Of a stretch of 64,000 nt of DNA, positions 32,566 through 43,516 are shown in pieces; positions within the stretch are counted from its first letter, which is position 1, and each line of letters starts with the position of its first letter. The DNA is from Areca catechu. Its lineage: Eukaryota > Streptophyta > Magnoliopsida > Arecales > Arecaceae. The translations under genes were made by a program, and so were the position numbers. A model generated the notes under the pieces. It saw only the letters and a list, made by a program, of their open reading frames with translations, had not been told where the DNA came from and made no database searches. The DNA lies in the NCBI GenBank assembly GCA_021397845.1, contig CM038039.1, positions 176,736,526 to 176,800,525 of the forward strand. Reading direction: 5' to 3'.

Positions 32566-33127
32566 TGGAGAGGCAGAGCTTAACTTCAGCCTCGATGTCT
32601 CGACCTAGAGGGAGCGCAGTCGGGCGAAGGAAAGGTGAAGCTCGACTTCGGCCTCGGCTTCTCCACCCGAAGGGAGGGTGGCCAGGCGAAGGAGAGGCAG
32701 AGCTTGACTCGACCTCGGTTTCTCCACCCGGAGGGAGTGCGGCCGGGCGAAGGAGAGATGGAGCTCAACTTTGGCCTCGGCTTCTCCACCCAGAAGGAGC
32801 ACGGTCGGGTGAAAGAGAGGTGGAGCTCGACTTCTGCCTCGGCCTCTATACTCGGAGGGAGCGTGGTCGGGCAAAGGAGAGGTGGAGCTCGACTTCGGCC
32901 TCGGCTTCTCGACTCGGAGGGAGCGTGGCCAGGCGAAGGAGAGGCGAAGCTCAACTTCGGCTTCGGCTTCTCCACCCGGAGGGAGCACGGTCGGGCGAAG
33001 GAAAGGCGGGGCTTAACTTTGGCCTCGACCTCTCCACCCGGAGGTAGCATGGCCGGGCGAAGGAAAGGCGGAGCTCGACTTCGACCTCAGCATCTCGACC
33101 TGGAGGGATTGCGGCCAGGCGAAGGAG
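32566..33127 (+). repeat. Nine tandem units of about 62 bp
   Basis: Unit core: CTTCTCCACCCGGAGGGAGC, then TCGGGCGAAGGAGAGG and TGGAGCTCGACTTCGGCC. GCGAAGGA-type cores recur about every 62 bases from 32623 to 33117. Because the period is not a multiple of three and the repeat lacks stops, long frames are open on both strands here (up to 215 codons); they are by-products of the repeat. Such repeat blocks are known in the 3' untranslated region of Tat/Ogre elements. Confidence 0.85.
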
Positions 33128-33129
33128 TC

Positions 33130-33748
33130 CAGGCTGAGATGTCCCACGTGGTAGCTTCATCCGACATGGCATCTGACAGGGATCCCATGTCAGCGATCCT
33201 GCCACATCATTTGCCCCCCACTCTTGAGGCCCGTTGGTGTGCGGCCCTCGGGGCGAAGGGAGTAAATATGGTGCCAACGTAGAAAGGTAGAAATCCGGCA
33301 CAATGATGACCATGATCGCCGGTGCTTCATGATGCGATTCTCCAAGCCAATGCAGAGAAGCCACGTGGACACATCCGAGGAGCAATTTTTGCTGGCACGA
33401 AATTCAAAGCAATCACGGTCAAAGCTAGGCATCCCATTTACCGATGGTTGACACGTGGTGCAGATCTATCGGTGGAGATGCTGTAACGGTATGGTTAGGC
33501 ATCCGTTCACTTCAAAATGAAAGGAAATTTTTCTCAAAACATTATCTCTTTCAAATCTCGAGTGCTCGCCATCATACCAAACTTCCTCCTCTCCCCTGGT
33601 TGTCCTAGACTCCCCTAGTTAGCCAGGTTCGTCTCTTTCCTTTCCCATCTTCCAGTAGGGTAGGATTTCTCCTTAAGGTCAGGGTCTTCTCAGACATAAT
33701 CCATCCTCATCTTCTTCTCTTCTAGCCTTCATATTCCCCATCTTTGAG
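33130..33748. mobile_element. Non-coding stretch between the 62-bp repeats and the antisense ORF
   Basis: No gene and no domain in any frame. CT-rich towards 33590-33740, just before the ATG of the plus-strand ORF; this could be its leader or, on the other strand, a polypurine tract of Tat-1. Confidence 0.4.
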
Positions 33749-36199
33749 ATGTGTCATTTTGACCCAAACTTTCGCCCCTCAACCAATCAGGTTGAGACGG
33801 GGCCCTCTCAGTCGAGGCTGCATTCTTCCTCCAATAAGGAGGAAGAGACATGCTTCGTGTTGAGCAGGAGGCGGCCTCCTACCGGGATCGTCATTAGGGA
33901 GCCTAGAGCTAGCCCCCCTCCTCCTCCTCCACCTGAACCCACCCCAAAACCTCCTCAGTCAACAGGTTCTAGCGAGGTTATTTCGATAATCTCTGCTAAG
34001 GAACTGGCGACCATCCAGGATGTCTATGGCATCCCGTACTCTATCCGGCTCTCGGTCCCTCGACCGAGGGAACAGGTCACTTCCAGCAGCCTGGGCCGGA
34101 TAGCCCTCTATGAGGAGACTCTCGCTTGGGGACTTTGATTTCCCTTCCATCCTTTCTTCCTTTCCGTATTGAGCAATTTCCATCTCATCACTGCTAAGCT
34201 CGTCCCGAATGCTGTGAAGACCATCTTCTGCTTCATAGTACTCTGTCACTTTCATGGGATTGTAGCCCATTTTTCCTTGTTCAAGGCTTTTTTTATCCTG
34301 AAATGCCACCCTTCTAAGGAAGGGTGGTGGTCCATTTCTTCTCGCCCGAGGGGCATTAAATTCGAACTCCCTTCTTCCATCAAAGGATGGAAGAACAAGT
34401 ACTTCTTTGCATCAGTCGAGGGGGTCGACTGGGTTCGGAGCAACCCAGATCGGTCCCCTAACCGAAACTCCATGGTCGAAGTAGCTGACTGAGAGGTCTT
34501 CGAGCAGCTCCACACCATCCAGATTCCTTCTCTCGAGGTTCTGTTATTAGAGCATAACCTTTTTGAGGTTGGGGTCGACCCAACGAGAGAGTTGGGTGAG
34601 TTCGGCTCAAACATTTCTTCTTGTGCTTTTCTTTTTGTCTTTCTGAGCTTGGAGCTGACACTCTTTCTTCTGTGTGCAGGTATGAAGTTTTCACTGGATG
34701 ACCTGCTCTTGATTACCAAGAAGAGGGGTCCTCCAGTAGCAGTCAGCGAGTCCCCCTCAAAGAGGGCTCTCTATGAAGGCGGCACGGTGACTGCTTCCGC
34801 CGAGCTGATTAAGTTGAGCAGAGGAGAAGTCAAGACCGTCCCTGAGCAAGGAAGGAGGGTGGTTAGGGTAAAGCCTGAGCTGGGCTAGAGGGCTACTGAG
34901 CCCTCTCCAGGGTAGCCGAGGCGGCGAGAGCTGGTCCCGGCCCTGGAGTCTTAGGTGGTCGTCCGTGCCAGGGCCATTGCCGTAGCTGCTACTGCGATGT
35001 CTCCTCCTCCCCTAGAGATCGTCATCGTTGAGGAGGAGCAAGGAGGAATGGAGTCGGTGCCAGGGGCACCATCTGGGGAGGTACCGAGCTCCCACCATGC
35101 CCCCAAAGCTTCTTCTACTGGCAGAGCGAGTGACTTCGCATCCAGGGTGAGCAGGAGGGAGAAGGACAACCATCGAGTCCCCTTCAAACTGGCGCCAAAC
35201 ATCTCCCTGGTCCGGGACCAGGGTCTGGTGGAGCGCATGATGGATTTTGTAATCTAGTCAAGTAACCAGTGGGAGAAGGCCAGAAAATTACTGGGCAATG
35301 CAATCAGCAGCACATTCCCCCATCTCTTGTCGGTAAGCAACTTCATCCACTTCGTTTCTTCCTTCTCTCTTCTGCATTGGTTGCTAACGCCTTCTTTGGT
35401 GTAGCAAGGTGCTGAGCTCCTTCTGATCAGCGACTATTGCAAGAACTGGTTGAAGAAGGATAGGCAACGGGCAGCAGAGCTCGAGTCTGTGAAGACCAAG
35501 CTGAGACAGAAAAATGATGATGCCTAGGAGGCGAGTCAAAAGAACAAGGAGATCCGAGGGGAGCCCGCAAGTGTCGAGAGGCACTTGAAGGTGCTTCAGG
35601 AGAGCCTTGACCCGGAAAGGAGCTGATCAAAGAGCAAGGCAGAAGAGCTCAAGGCCACTTAGTCGAGGCTGATCGAGTCCAATGCTGAAGCTGTCTAGTA
35701 GAAGGGGCTTGCCCAATCCCTCCAGGTCGAGTTGGAGGCAACTAGGGAGAGATTGATTTCTGCTGAGAGAAGGTTCATTGCTGCCAAGAAAGAGGTAGCT
35801 GCGGTGGTCGAGTTGGTGGAGATGGCAAAGAAGGAGGCCGTCGAGGTGGTCAGCCAGGCCAATGCCGCTAAGAAGGGAGCCACGGAGGTCAGGACGAGGA
35901 ACAGGGCTTCAGAGGAGTTCACCATCGAGTTCCATGAAACGGTGTCGGACTCCTTCTACAAGGGCTTTATGTATCTCCACTCCAGGGTGGAGGGCTTTGT
36001 CTCGGACAAGGGCTAAAGCTTTCTCGCATATCTTGGGGTTTCAGACAGGGGACCGGCCCCAAACTTAGGCACTGCTGAGGAACTAGCCGTAGCCTCTGAT
36101 CTTGCTTCGCCGACGGTGGCCGCTAAATCCGCACAGCCCGGGGTCCTGGAAGTTGAAGTCCCGCCAGCACATCATCCCGGGAAGGAGCCAGCCGCATAG
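33749..36199 (+). pseudogene. Antisense extra ORF of Tat-1 ('putative gypsy type transposon' family), broken
   Basis: ATG at 33749 (MCHFDPNF), a proline-rich segment, then a domain I recognise as the plant 'Putative gypsy type transposon' family (Pfam PF04195). It shows ISAKELATIQDVYGIPYSIR, FPFHPFFLSVLSNFHLI, LVPNAVKTIFCFIVLCH, CHPSKEGWW and LPSSIKGWKNKYFF. A TGA at 34136 interrupts it where Arg (CGA) is expected, and a second TGA follows at about 34488. Two plausible introns: 34596-34679 (GTGAGT...GTGCAG, joining RELG to MKFSLDDLL) and 35333-35404 (GTAAGC...GTGTAG). The C-terminal part (35405-36010) is a Lys/Glu/Ala-rich coiled coil. The last coding stretch ends with a TAG at 36197. It runs opposite to Tat-1 pol. 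Several TAG, TAA and TGA stops show decay. Confidence 0.72.
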
Positions 36200-36589
36200 A
36201 GTAGGGACCCTTGTTATTTTTTTTTCTTTGTTTTCTTGCCTTTGGTCTGGGCTACTCGGCATGTCGGGGCCCAGAAACACTTGTATCAAGTTGTTTGTTA
36301 TCAATGAAGAAACTTTTTCAGTCATCTTTGGCTTGAAACTTCTTCTTTCTTTTTCTTCTCTCTTTTTCTCTTTCTTTTCTTCTTCTTTTTGAGTTTCGAA
36401 TATGCGATGAAGTTAGAGAGAACTTCTTCAACTTGCTGAGTTGTTTTTACTTTGCATGCGAAGTGGTCAAGTGTTTCTGATTGCTTTGTTTGAGGAGATC
36501 CTTTCGGTCTTGCCAGGATCAGCTCTAGGTGTGCACTTGTTGGAAATGCCAGGTGACTACAGGGCTCCGGTCTTCAGGAGTTTCCAGGC
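36200..36589 (+). mobile_element. 3' untranslated tract after the antisense ORF
   Basis: T-rich and C/T-rich sequence with ATCAATGAAGAAAC at about 36300, possibly the polyadenylation area of the antisense transcript. No gene is visible up to the repeat block. Confidence 0.4.
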
Positions 36590-37160
36590 CCGAGGTGCCA
36601 GGTTGTCTGGTCTTTGGTGCCGAGCTTCAGGAGTTTCCAGTCTTTGGCACCAGAGAGCTGGTCTCCGAGCTTTGATGCCGGGCTAACCGGTCTTTGGTGC
36701 CGGAGAGGTGGACTCCGAGCTTTGGTGCCGAGCTGACCGGTCTTTGGTGCCGGAGAGCTGGACTCCAGGCTTTGGTGCCGGGCTGACCGGTCTTTAGTGC
36801 CAGAGAGCTGGACTCCAGGCTTTGGTTCCGGGCTGACCGGTCTTTGGTACCGGAGAGCTGGACTCCGGGCTTTGGTGCCGGGCTAACCGATTTTTAGTGC
36901 CCGAGAGCTGGGCTCTAGGCTTTGGTGCCGGACTGACCGATCTTTGGTGCCGGAGAGATGGACTTCGGGCTTTGGTGCCGGAGAGTTGGGCTCCGGGCTT
37001 GATTTCCAGAGGGTTGGACTCTGGGCTTCAATGTCGGAGAGCTGGACTCCGGGCTTGATTATCGGAGGGTTAGACTACAGGCTTCAATGCCGCAGAACTG
37101 GACTTCGGGCTTTGGTTCCGGAGAACTAGACTCCAGGCTTGAGTGTGCCAGACCTTGGGC
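36590..37160 (-). repeat. Compound 50-bp / 28-bp tandem repeat downstream of Tat-1 pol
   Basis: From about 36631 to 36980 the period is exactly 50 bases: GCTGACCGG or variants start at 36682, 36732, 36782, 36832, 36882 and 36932. The 50-mer consists of a 28-base part (CGGAGAGCTGGACTCC plus GGGCTTTGGTGC) and a 22-base part (CGGGCTGACCGGTCTTTGGTGC less two). From about 36950 only the 28-base part repeats, about seven times. It begins right after the end of pol as read on the minus strand. Confidence 0.88.
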
Positions 37161-37240
37161 CGGGGCAGCGATATCCCTGCAAGGCAAAAGTAGTTTTCAA
37201 AAAAGAGGATCTTTTATTATTACTAGGAAAAGGCCTTACA

Positions 37241-37701
37241 CTACTGATAGTATATTCTCACGTTGCAGGCTTCCACGTCCACGGGAATATGGCACCGTCC
37301 AGTTCTGCAAGATAGTAAGCTCCGTGTGGAAGAGCTTCGATCACCTTGTAGGGGCCCTCCCTATCCAGCGAGAGCTTGCTGCACGCCTAGGGTTGAGATG
37401 CTTCAGCTCGGTGCAGCACCAGGTCGCCAGGGCAAAAAACCTTCGGCTTTACCCGTGCATTGTAGTACCGGGCTACGCGCTGATGGTAAGCCACCATCCG
37501 AAGTTGGCCTTTGTCCTTGGTTTCCTTGATGACGTTCAGGTTAAGAAGAAGGTGCACCAGATTCTCTGCTTCATTGTACTGTTGTATCCACAGTGTGGGC
37601 ACATCAAGTTCGATTGGAACAATGGCCTTTGCACCAAAAGTGAGGTTGAAAGGTGTCTCATTTATGGCCGTCCGGGGCATTGTGTGGTAGGCCCAGAGAA
37701 T
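37241..37701 (-). pseudogene. Tat-1 pol C-terminus (end of integrase)
   Basis: The minus strand continues the integrase broken at 54085: ILWAYHTMPRTAINETPFNL, TFGAKAIVPIEL, RVARYYNARVKPKVFCPGDL, then GPYKVIEALPHGAYYLAELDG. It ends VRIYYQ and a TAG (37241-37243) after a one-base frameshift. These are the WAYRTTPRTATGETPF-, FxxGDLVLR- and GPYRV-type blocks of plant gypsy integrases, ending in the usual NLRRYYQ. The join VEELPS|ILWAYHT across Gyp-D is seamless. Confidence 0.85.
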
Positions 37702-37706
37702 GCTAG

Positions 37707-39567
37707 TGGTGAGGACACAAGAGCCAGGAAGAGGAAGCAAACCTTTTCCAATTCAATTTGGATCACCAATGAGTAAGTCCATGTGTTCTTTACAAAGAGC
37801 ACTCGAGTCCTATTTGTTTTGAGTTTGTAATTTGGTCAATTAGGGTTGTTGAGTTGCCAATTGAGTCTATTGAGTCCATCAATTGGTTTAAGAGTCTTGT
37901 AAATAGCATTAATTTGCTTTGTTGGTGAATTGTCCAATTTGAGTCTTGTAATTAGTGCTCGAATAAGTCAAGGGGTGTCATAAGTATCCAAGACCCAAGT
38001 CATCATTACCTTGGGGGATCAATTCTAGGTCAAAAAAGGGTTATCCAAATTTTTCACCAGACATTCGGACATCTAGACATTCGGACATCCATACATTCAG
38101 ACATTGGGACATCAAGACATTGGGACATCCAGACATCAAGACAAGAAGACAATTTGAATGTCATCCTTATCCAAGAGAGGCACCCCATCCAATTTATTTT
38201 TTTTCATCGCCTATTTGAGATTTCAAGGAGGCGCCCATTTAGGAGGAGTAAAGTAGGACTTTGCTTCTTATCTAGCGCCCCCCCTCATTCTCTCTTGTCG
38301 CCCACTCCAGATGATGCCCACCCATGATTCATTCAAAGTTTAAATGGGAGGAAAAGTCCAAGATAAGTGGAGGTTCATCCAAAATTCAAAGGAGGAGTTA
38401 TCTTCTATCTACATCCAAAATTCAAAGGGAGGAGTTATCTTCTATCTATTTTCAAATTCAAAGGAGGAGATATCTTCATCCAAATTCAAATTCATTTGGA
38501 GTTATCTTCTATCTATTTTCAAATTCAAAGGAGGAGATATCTTCATCCAAATTCAAATTCAAATGAAGGATTCAAACCTTTGAAGCTATTTCTTATCCCT
38601 TGTTGCCGATCAACAGATTAAAAATCAGATTTCACGCCAATTAAGAAGGATTAGCACACATTTTTAAGAAGCTTTCATCCCTCTCAAGTTATCGCCCTTT
38701 AAGAAGCTTTCATACCTCTTAAGTTGTCGCCCAAACCAATTCAAATTTCAAATTCAAGGAGGAAGCCAAGAAGCCAAGGAGTATTTAAATTTAAATGTAA
38801 TTTGAATTCCAAGGAGTCATATGATATCTTCATGTGCGAAGAACCCTATAAATAGGATCGACCCCATACGCCTTGTGATTAATCATTGATTCATGAAATG
38901 AAATGTTGCAATTTCTCCTCCACAAAGATGGGTTAGGCTTTAGTGATTTTCTCTAAGGGCGGAGAGGTCCTTAAGAGCTCAAGACGGGGAGGTCCTTGAG
39001 AGCTCAAGGTAGTGAGGTCCTTGAGTGGAGGTTCTACCGGATTCGACAAACTGCTATCGATCTTCTTCAAACTTTACACATCCAACCATTCAATTTTTTT
39101 TTCCATTTTGAATCTGAATTACTTCAATCTTAAAGTCTTGTTTGCTGCCTTCTCTATAGATACCAGGTGTTCAAGGACTTTAGAGGATGGATCCTTTACT
39201 TCCGAACCGAGAACTAATGGTAGATTTGAAATCTGGAGTCCCGATCTTCATCCTGCTACGAGATTTGAGCGACCAAGCAGCCGATCTATCCCGAGTCAAA
39301 GAGAATCTCCATTGGGGTAAGCAACCAATCCTTTCTCATTAGATTTGGTAGTTGAAGCATGGAATAGCCTAATCTTAGATGGTTTCCTATCCATCGGGTC
39401 CTTATTCTTTATAGCTTGCAGATCAGATTATGGGTAAGTAGTTAGTTACTTTCTTTAATCTCTTTAGTCTGTTATGTTTAGTTGCTTTACTGCTATAATC
39501 ATTGCTATTTAAAATATCTTAGACTAAAATTAAATCATCTTACACCATATCGCATCATTCCGCATCA
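37707..39567 (+). repeat. 5' LTR of Gyp-D
   Basis: Starts TGGTGAGGACACAAGAGCC and ends CATTCCGCATCA; 1861 bp. TATA-like CTATAAATAGG at 38846-38856. Contains a run of short ACATYCRG-type repeats (38057-38145). An extra 67-bp unit (start CTATTTTCAAATTC at 38446 and again 38513) makes it longer than the 3' LTR. Open frames such as 38324-38566 and 39012-39320 are LTR sequence. Confidence 0.92.
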
Positions 39568-39571
39568 TTAT

Positions 39572-39584
39572 TGGTATCAGAGCA
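39572..39584 (+). other. Primer-binding site of Gyp-D
   Basis: TGGTATCAGAGCA, tRNA-iMet type, four bases after the LTR end at 39567. Confidence 0.92.
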
Positions 39585-40623
39585 TTAGGTTAGATTAGGG
39601 TTTCATGCTTATTGAATTCTTTTTATGTACTTTGGATCGGGTGCTTCACCATGGCCGTCCGGTCATAGAGAAAAGTAGGGCTGCAAAATCCTCAAATCCC
39701 ATTCAAAGGGAATTTCCTATGGCGTATAGGGGTGCCGCTGTGAATTGACCCTTGAAGAAGAAAATGAAGAGAAATGTATCTTTAGGGTTAATTTTCTGCA
39801 TCCCATCCATTCCAGTATATGGTTTGTAATTTTAATTGTTTCTGCAAATAAAAAGATCAGAAATTCTGATTTTTATTTCATTGGATTTGTTACATTTGGT
39901 TTTATTTTCTTGTATTTTCTTAGGATTTAATTCGGTATGTAGAATTTCTATAAGCCTGATTACTACTTGAGAATATTTCTTTTTTAGAATTTCAGCATAT
40001 AGTTTAAATTCCATAAAAGTTCAATTTCTATAATTTAAAAATTAAAAAATTTAAAATTTAAAATTTAAAATTCAAATATGAAATCTAAACTTAAAATTTG
40101 AAATTTAAAGTTTAAATTTTAAATTGCTAGTGTATTCTTATCTTGATTGTGCATTCATTTTACCTGAAAACACTTAAGGGCAAGCAATTTAACATAAGGG
40201 AAGGATTGAGACCCTTTCCTTAGCCCAAAACAACCAACCCCATTTGCATAGTCCTAAGCCTTAATTAAAATCGAGTAGCACTTAAAGCTAAGGATAGCAA
40301 TAGGTCGAGTTTTATATACGTGTTAACCCATTGTAGTAGTCACTTCTGTGTGTGCTTCTGATCATTGGTATCTAAGGCTAGAGGTCCGGAGGCAAACACC
40401 CAAAGCGGACTGGTGGTTCTTTAATTAGGACCTCATGAAAGTGAGGGGAGCTTCCTACCACCCCACCTCTTACCTGGCCAATCGAGGAGTTACTACAGTC
40501 TTGGTTATTACCTTGACTAAGCACTATATTGGCCCTTAGGTCTAGGATCCCGAGACTTAGGTTGTTTTGTAATGTTTGCATTACATGACCACTAAAGCAG
40601 GCCAAACCCAACCCAGTCTGATC
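39585..40623 (+). mobile_element. Gyp-D leader with uORF and shared module
   Basis: About 1.04 kb without a gene. It holds the ATG GCC GTC CGG TCA TAG mini-frame at 39651-39668 (shared with 16932-16949), an A/T-rich stretch with AAATTTAAAATT repeats at 40020-40130, and the TTAATTAAAATCGAGTAG block shared with Gyp-A and Gyp-E. The shared module is at 40364-40482. Likely 5' untranslated RNA. Confidence 0.65.
40364..40482 (+). other. Shared leader module, Gyp-D copy
   Basis: TTGGTATCTAAGG, GTGGTTCTTTAATTAGG, then AGGGGAGCTTCCTACCACCC and CTCTTACCTGGCCAAT. Same order as in Gyp-L, A and E and in Cop-1 and Cop-2; one base differs in the first block (GGTATCTA for GGTGTCTA). Confidence 0.68.
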
Positions 40624-41102
40624 ATGGAGTCCACTATAGAAATTTTACTGAGGACCTTCAATGAATAATATGCCCTGATGGACAATAGGTGTGACTGACT
40701 AAATAAGTGATTCGACAACCTAGAAAGAACCCATAGGGCCCGGACTAATCTTGGTTCACCTAAACCGACTTTCCATGGACCCAGAATTCATTAGCCAGAA
40801 CCGATTTGGATTATTACCCCTTATCAAAAATCAGGATCTAGCCAAGTCCACCCGAGTCGACCCATTCTATAACAGAGTCAACCTAATTTTCATCAGAGCT
40901 GACTAAACCCTAATCCGAGCCGACCCACTCCTGTGATCCAGTTTGTTCCTAAGAATGACCCTGAAGAGAAAATATCTATTGTAGACTCAGAGTTAATTGA
41001 CCAGAAGGTTACTCAAGCTAAAATCGTAGTGGAAATATATGAAGCTGGAGAAAACCTAATGGATGAATACAAAGGAGAAGACTTCGAGGAGGACAACTCT
41101 AG
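40624..41102 (+). pseudogene. Gyp-D Gag-like frame, 5' part (cut by Cop-1)
   Basis: ATGGAGTCC start (MESTIEILLRTFNE), then a TAA and further stops. A readable tail from 40933 (FVPKNDPEEKISIVDSEL, then an acidic EYKGEDFEEDNSS) is broken at 41102 by Cop-1. It aligns with the Gyp-E protein (EYEGEDCEENNFS). The continuation is at 51015. Confidence 0.7.
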
Positions 41103-43502
41103 TGAAAGGGATATGCCCTACAAGCCAATCTATATTGTATCTCCCAAACCATTGTAATTGACAATTTTCTAAATAACGGCATTATTTTTCATCATACGCT
41201 ATTTTTATATTATATGATAAACCCCATAGATTAGGGCTATGATTTTAGGGTTATGATGAGATCATACTAGTGAGACCTAAAATCTTAAAACCTTTATCTA
41301 AAGTAATCATAGTCAAAGGAACCCTGAGTAGGGGATCAGGGTTTTTCCTATAAGACTAGCACATCCCAAGTATATTGGAAAGGGTGACTGCTCTCACAGT
41401 CACTTGTGTATGACACTAATACTGGGATGTGGGTGCTCATTGGAGAATAAGTTCACTGATATGATCCAACTTGAGAACATCTAATGGAGTCTTAGCTACA
41501 TGTCAATAGAAGGTTCTCATAGTGGGAGTGGTATAAGTAATCCTTTGACCTGAGACTGCAATAAGTACCTTATGTACATGAACCCATGCTTTGGTTCAAT
41601 CCTAATCATGACACTGAGTCATGCACAGGATTGATATTGGGAATGGTGAATTGGATATGAAGGTAATGAGTAGGTCAACAAGGAATCGATCACTCTTAGT
41701 AAGAGGAGATTGCATCCAGCTAGTTAACAATCGGATGATGATTCAGGAAATCTTTGATCAAAGTAAAGATATTAGAGATGGTTTCTAATATCAAGATAAT
41801 TGAATCATCAATATAAGATTGAGCTAGAAATAAATATAATATTGGATTTGACATATATCCATATCCATAGTTATATTTTTGGGTGCAGGTTGATCGAAAG
41901 ATTTAATTGTACGGTAACTCTCTACTGAAGGATAATTTTGGTATTTCACCAGAATTTCCATATCTTCCAGGTAGACATGACACGTTGCTAGACGTCAATC
42001 TTGTCTTGTGGGTTGATCAAATTCAAAGATCATTTATTTGGAAGAGTCCTAATTGATCAAATTGGGTAAGCCCGGTTTGACCTAAATCGATTAGAAAGAG
42101 TTCTAATCAAATTAGGTCAACTTGTATTCGAACCCACTGCTGGCTAGATGTGGAACCCAATGGGTCACACACTTAAGAGGATTGATCAAGAGTTTAATTT
42201 GGAATTAAATCATCTTTGTAGGATAACACTCTAGTAGGTGTTGCAAACCCTAGCTTCTATTCGAATCGGATTCGAATTAGGGTTCTGGATTAGTTCAACT
42301 TGGGTTCTAATTGGATCTAATTAGACCCTAATTGAGTTAATTGGGATTATGGCTAACCCTATTGGCTAGCCATGTAACTAGGCTAGCCTCCCCACCCGCC
42401 CCTTTTCATTTTCATGCCAAATACCAAGAGTCCATGCGCTTATGGACTCTTGGCGCGCCATTTGGAAGAGTCCATGGCGCATGGACTCTTGGCGCGCCCC
42501 GCTTAATTCTTCGATGAATTAAGATGGGGCAGCCTCCTTTCTTAATAATTAGCGCACCACTTGTCCCCCCTTGGATGGGAATCCAACGGCTGATGGGATT
42601 TTAAGAAAGAAGGAAGGCGCTGACTCTTCCCGGTTGCGAGAAACAACGTCTCTTCGGAGACCGAAACATCGCGATTCCTTTCTTTTGAAATTTCATGACT
42701 TCTCTTTTAGGAAAAGCCATGAGATTTAATCTGGAAGGGTGTGAGAAGGAGGGAAGGGGGTGTGAGACATAATGGAATGGTGTTTATGGAGAGTTGTGAA
42801 GACTTCTCTTTGTAATCTATTTAAGGAACAGAGGTCTCGGGTGTTGGACTAATGTACGACAGAGGTTTTATTTTTCTTTTCTTTCCAGGAAACTGATTCC
42901 TCCTTAGCTTGTTTAGGACACAGAGAGTTTCCCTCTTACAGAGTTCTCTTCTCTGTTCAAACTCAAGTCCAAAACAAGAGATAGGAAGAATCTATCGATC
43001 GGTAAAAGAAAAGAACTACTACTCTGTTTCTATTTCCTTTTACTTTAAGACATTAGTGTCTTAAATCCTTCTCCTCCTTCAAGACAAGAGTTTTATTCTT
43101 AGGAAAAGGTCTTAAGAAAGGGAGAGGAAGAAGAAATAAAGGAAGTAAGGAGCCCCTACCGTGGAGTTTTAAAGCCATAGTCCTCTTGAGTTCTAGGATA
43201 AGAATTCAAGTGGAGGAATTTTGAAGAAGCTAGCATCTTGATCAATGATCTTGTGGATCACCATTGGAGGGTGGACATTTGGATGCCTGGTGAAATCAAA
43301 AGGGGCATTCAACACCAAGTTTTGATTCTACATCAAAATTGGATTTAGCGTTAACAGGTTGGTGCCCTAATTCTAACAATGTGAGTTTGTATGTTTATTA
43401 TATGTTTTAATCCTGAATAAGGAGATCTTGGCTAATGGATTATGGTGCAAATTTCATCATTTTGAAATTACACTTCCGCTGCGGTACACCGGATTCTCAA
43501 TA
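41103..43502 (+). repeat. 5' LTR of Cop-1
   Basis: Starts TGAAAGGGATATGCCC; ends GGATTCTCAATA where the 3' LTR has GGATTCCCAACA, so the canonical CA end has mutated here. 2400 bp. TATA-like CTATTTAAGG at 42817-42826. Among the first 139 bases six differ from the 3' LTR, five of them transitions. No genes. Confidence 0.94.
42424..42498 (+). other. Tandem pair of perfect hairpins in Cop-1 U3
   Basis: Hairpin a: CCAAGAGTCCAT (42424-42435) and ATGGACTCTTGG (42442-42453), 6-base loop. Hairpin b: AAGAGTCCATG (42466-42476) and CATGGACTCTT (42480-42490), 3-base loop. Each is followed by GGCGCGCC. The 3' LTR has the same pair at about 49913-49988. Confidence 0.85.
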
Positions 43503-43503
43503 G

Positions 43504-43516
43504 TGGTATCAGAGCC
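43504..43516 (+). other. Primer-binding site of Cop-1
   Basis: TGGTATCAGAGCC, tRNA-iMet type, one base after the LTR end. Confidence 0.95.

Larger units (their letters stand above)
31704..37706 (-). mobile_element. Tat-1: 3' region of a minus-strand Tat-type gypsy element
   Basis: Read on the minus strand from 37706: end of pol (37241-37701), a 28/50-bp tandem repeat block (36590-37160), an antisense extra ORF (plus strand 33749-36199), a 62-bp repeat block, and terminal LTR-like sequence ending at 31704 in the Cop-4 gag. An extra ORF antisense to pol is known for Tat-lineage elements (Retand and relatives). The other half is at 54085-54750, beyond Gyp-D. GC content is clearly higher than in neighbouring elements. 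Confidence 0.72.

Noticed and set aside
32595..33282. Frames of 127-215 codons on both strands
   Set aside because: By-product of a 62-bp tandem repeat without stop codons; open in several frames at once.
38057..38145. CRISPR-like short repeats
   Set aside because: Irregular repeats of about ten bases without spacers, inside a plant LTR; present in both LTR copies.
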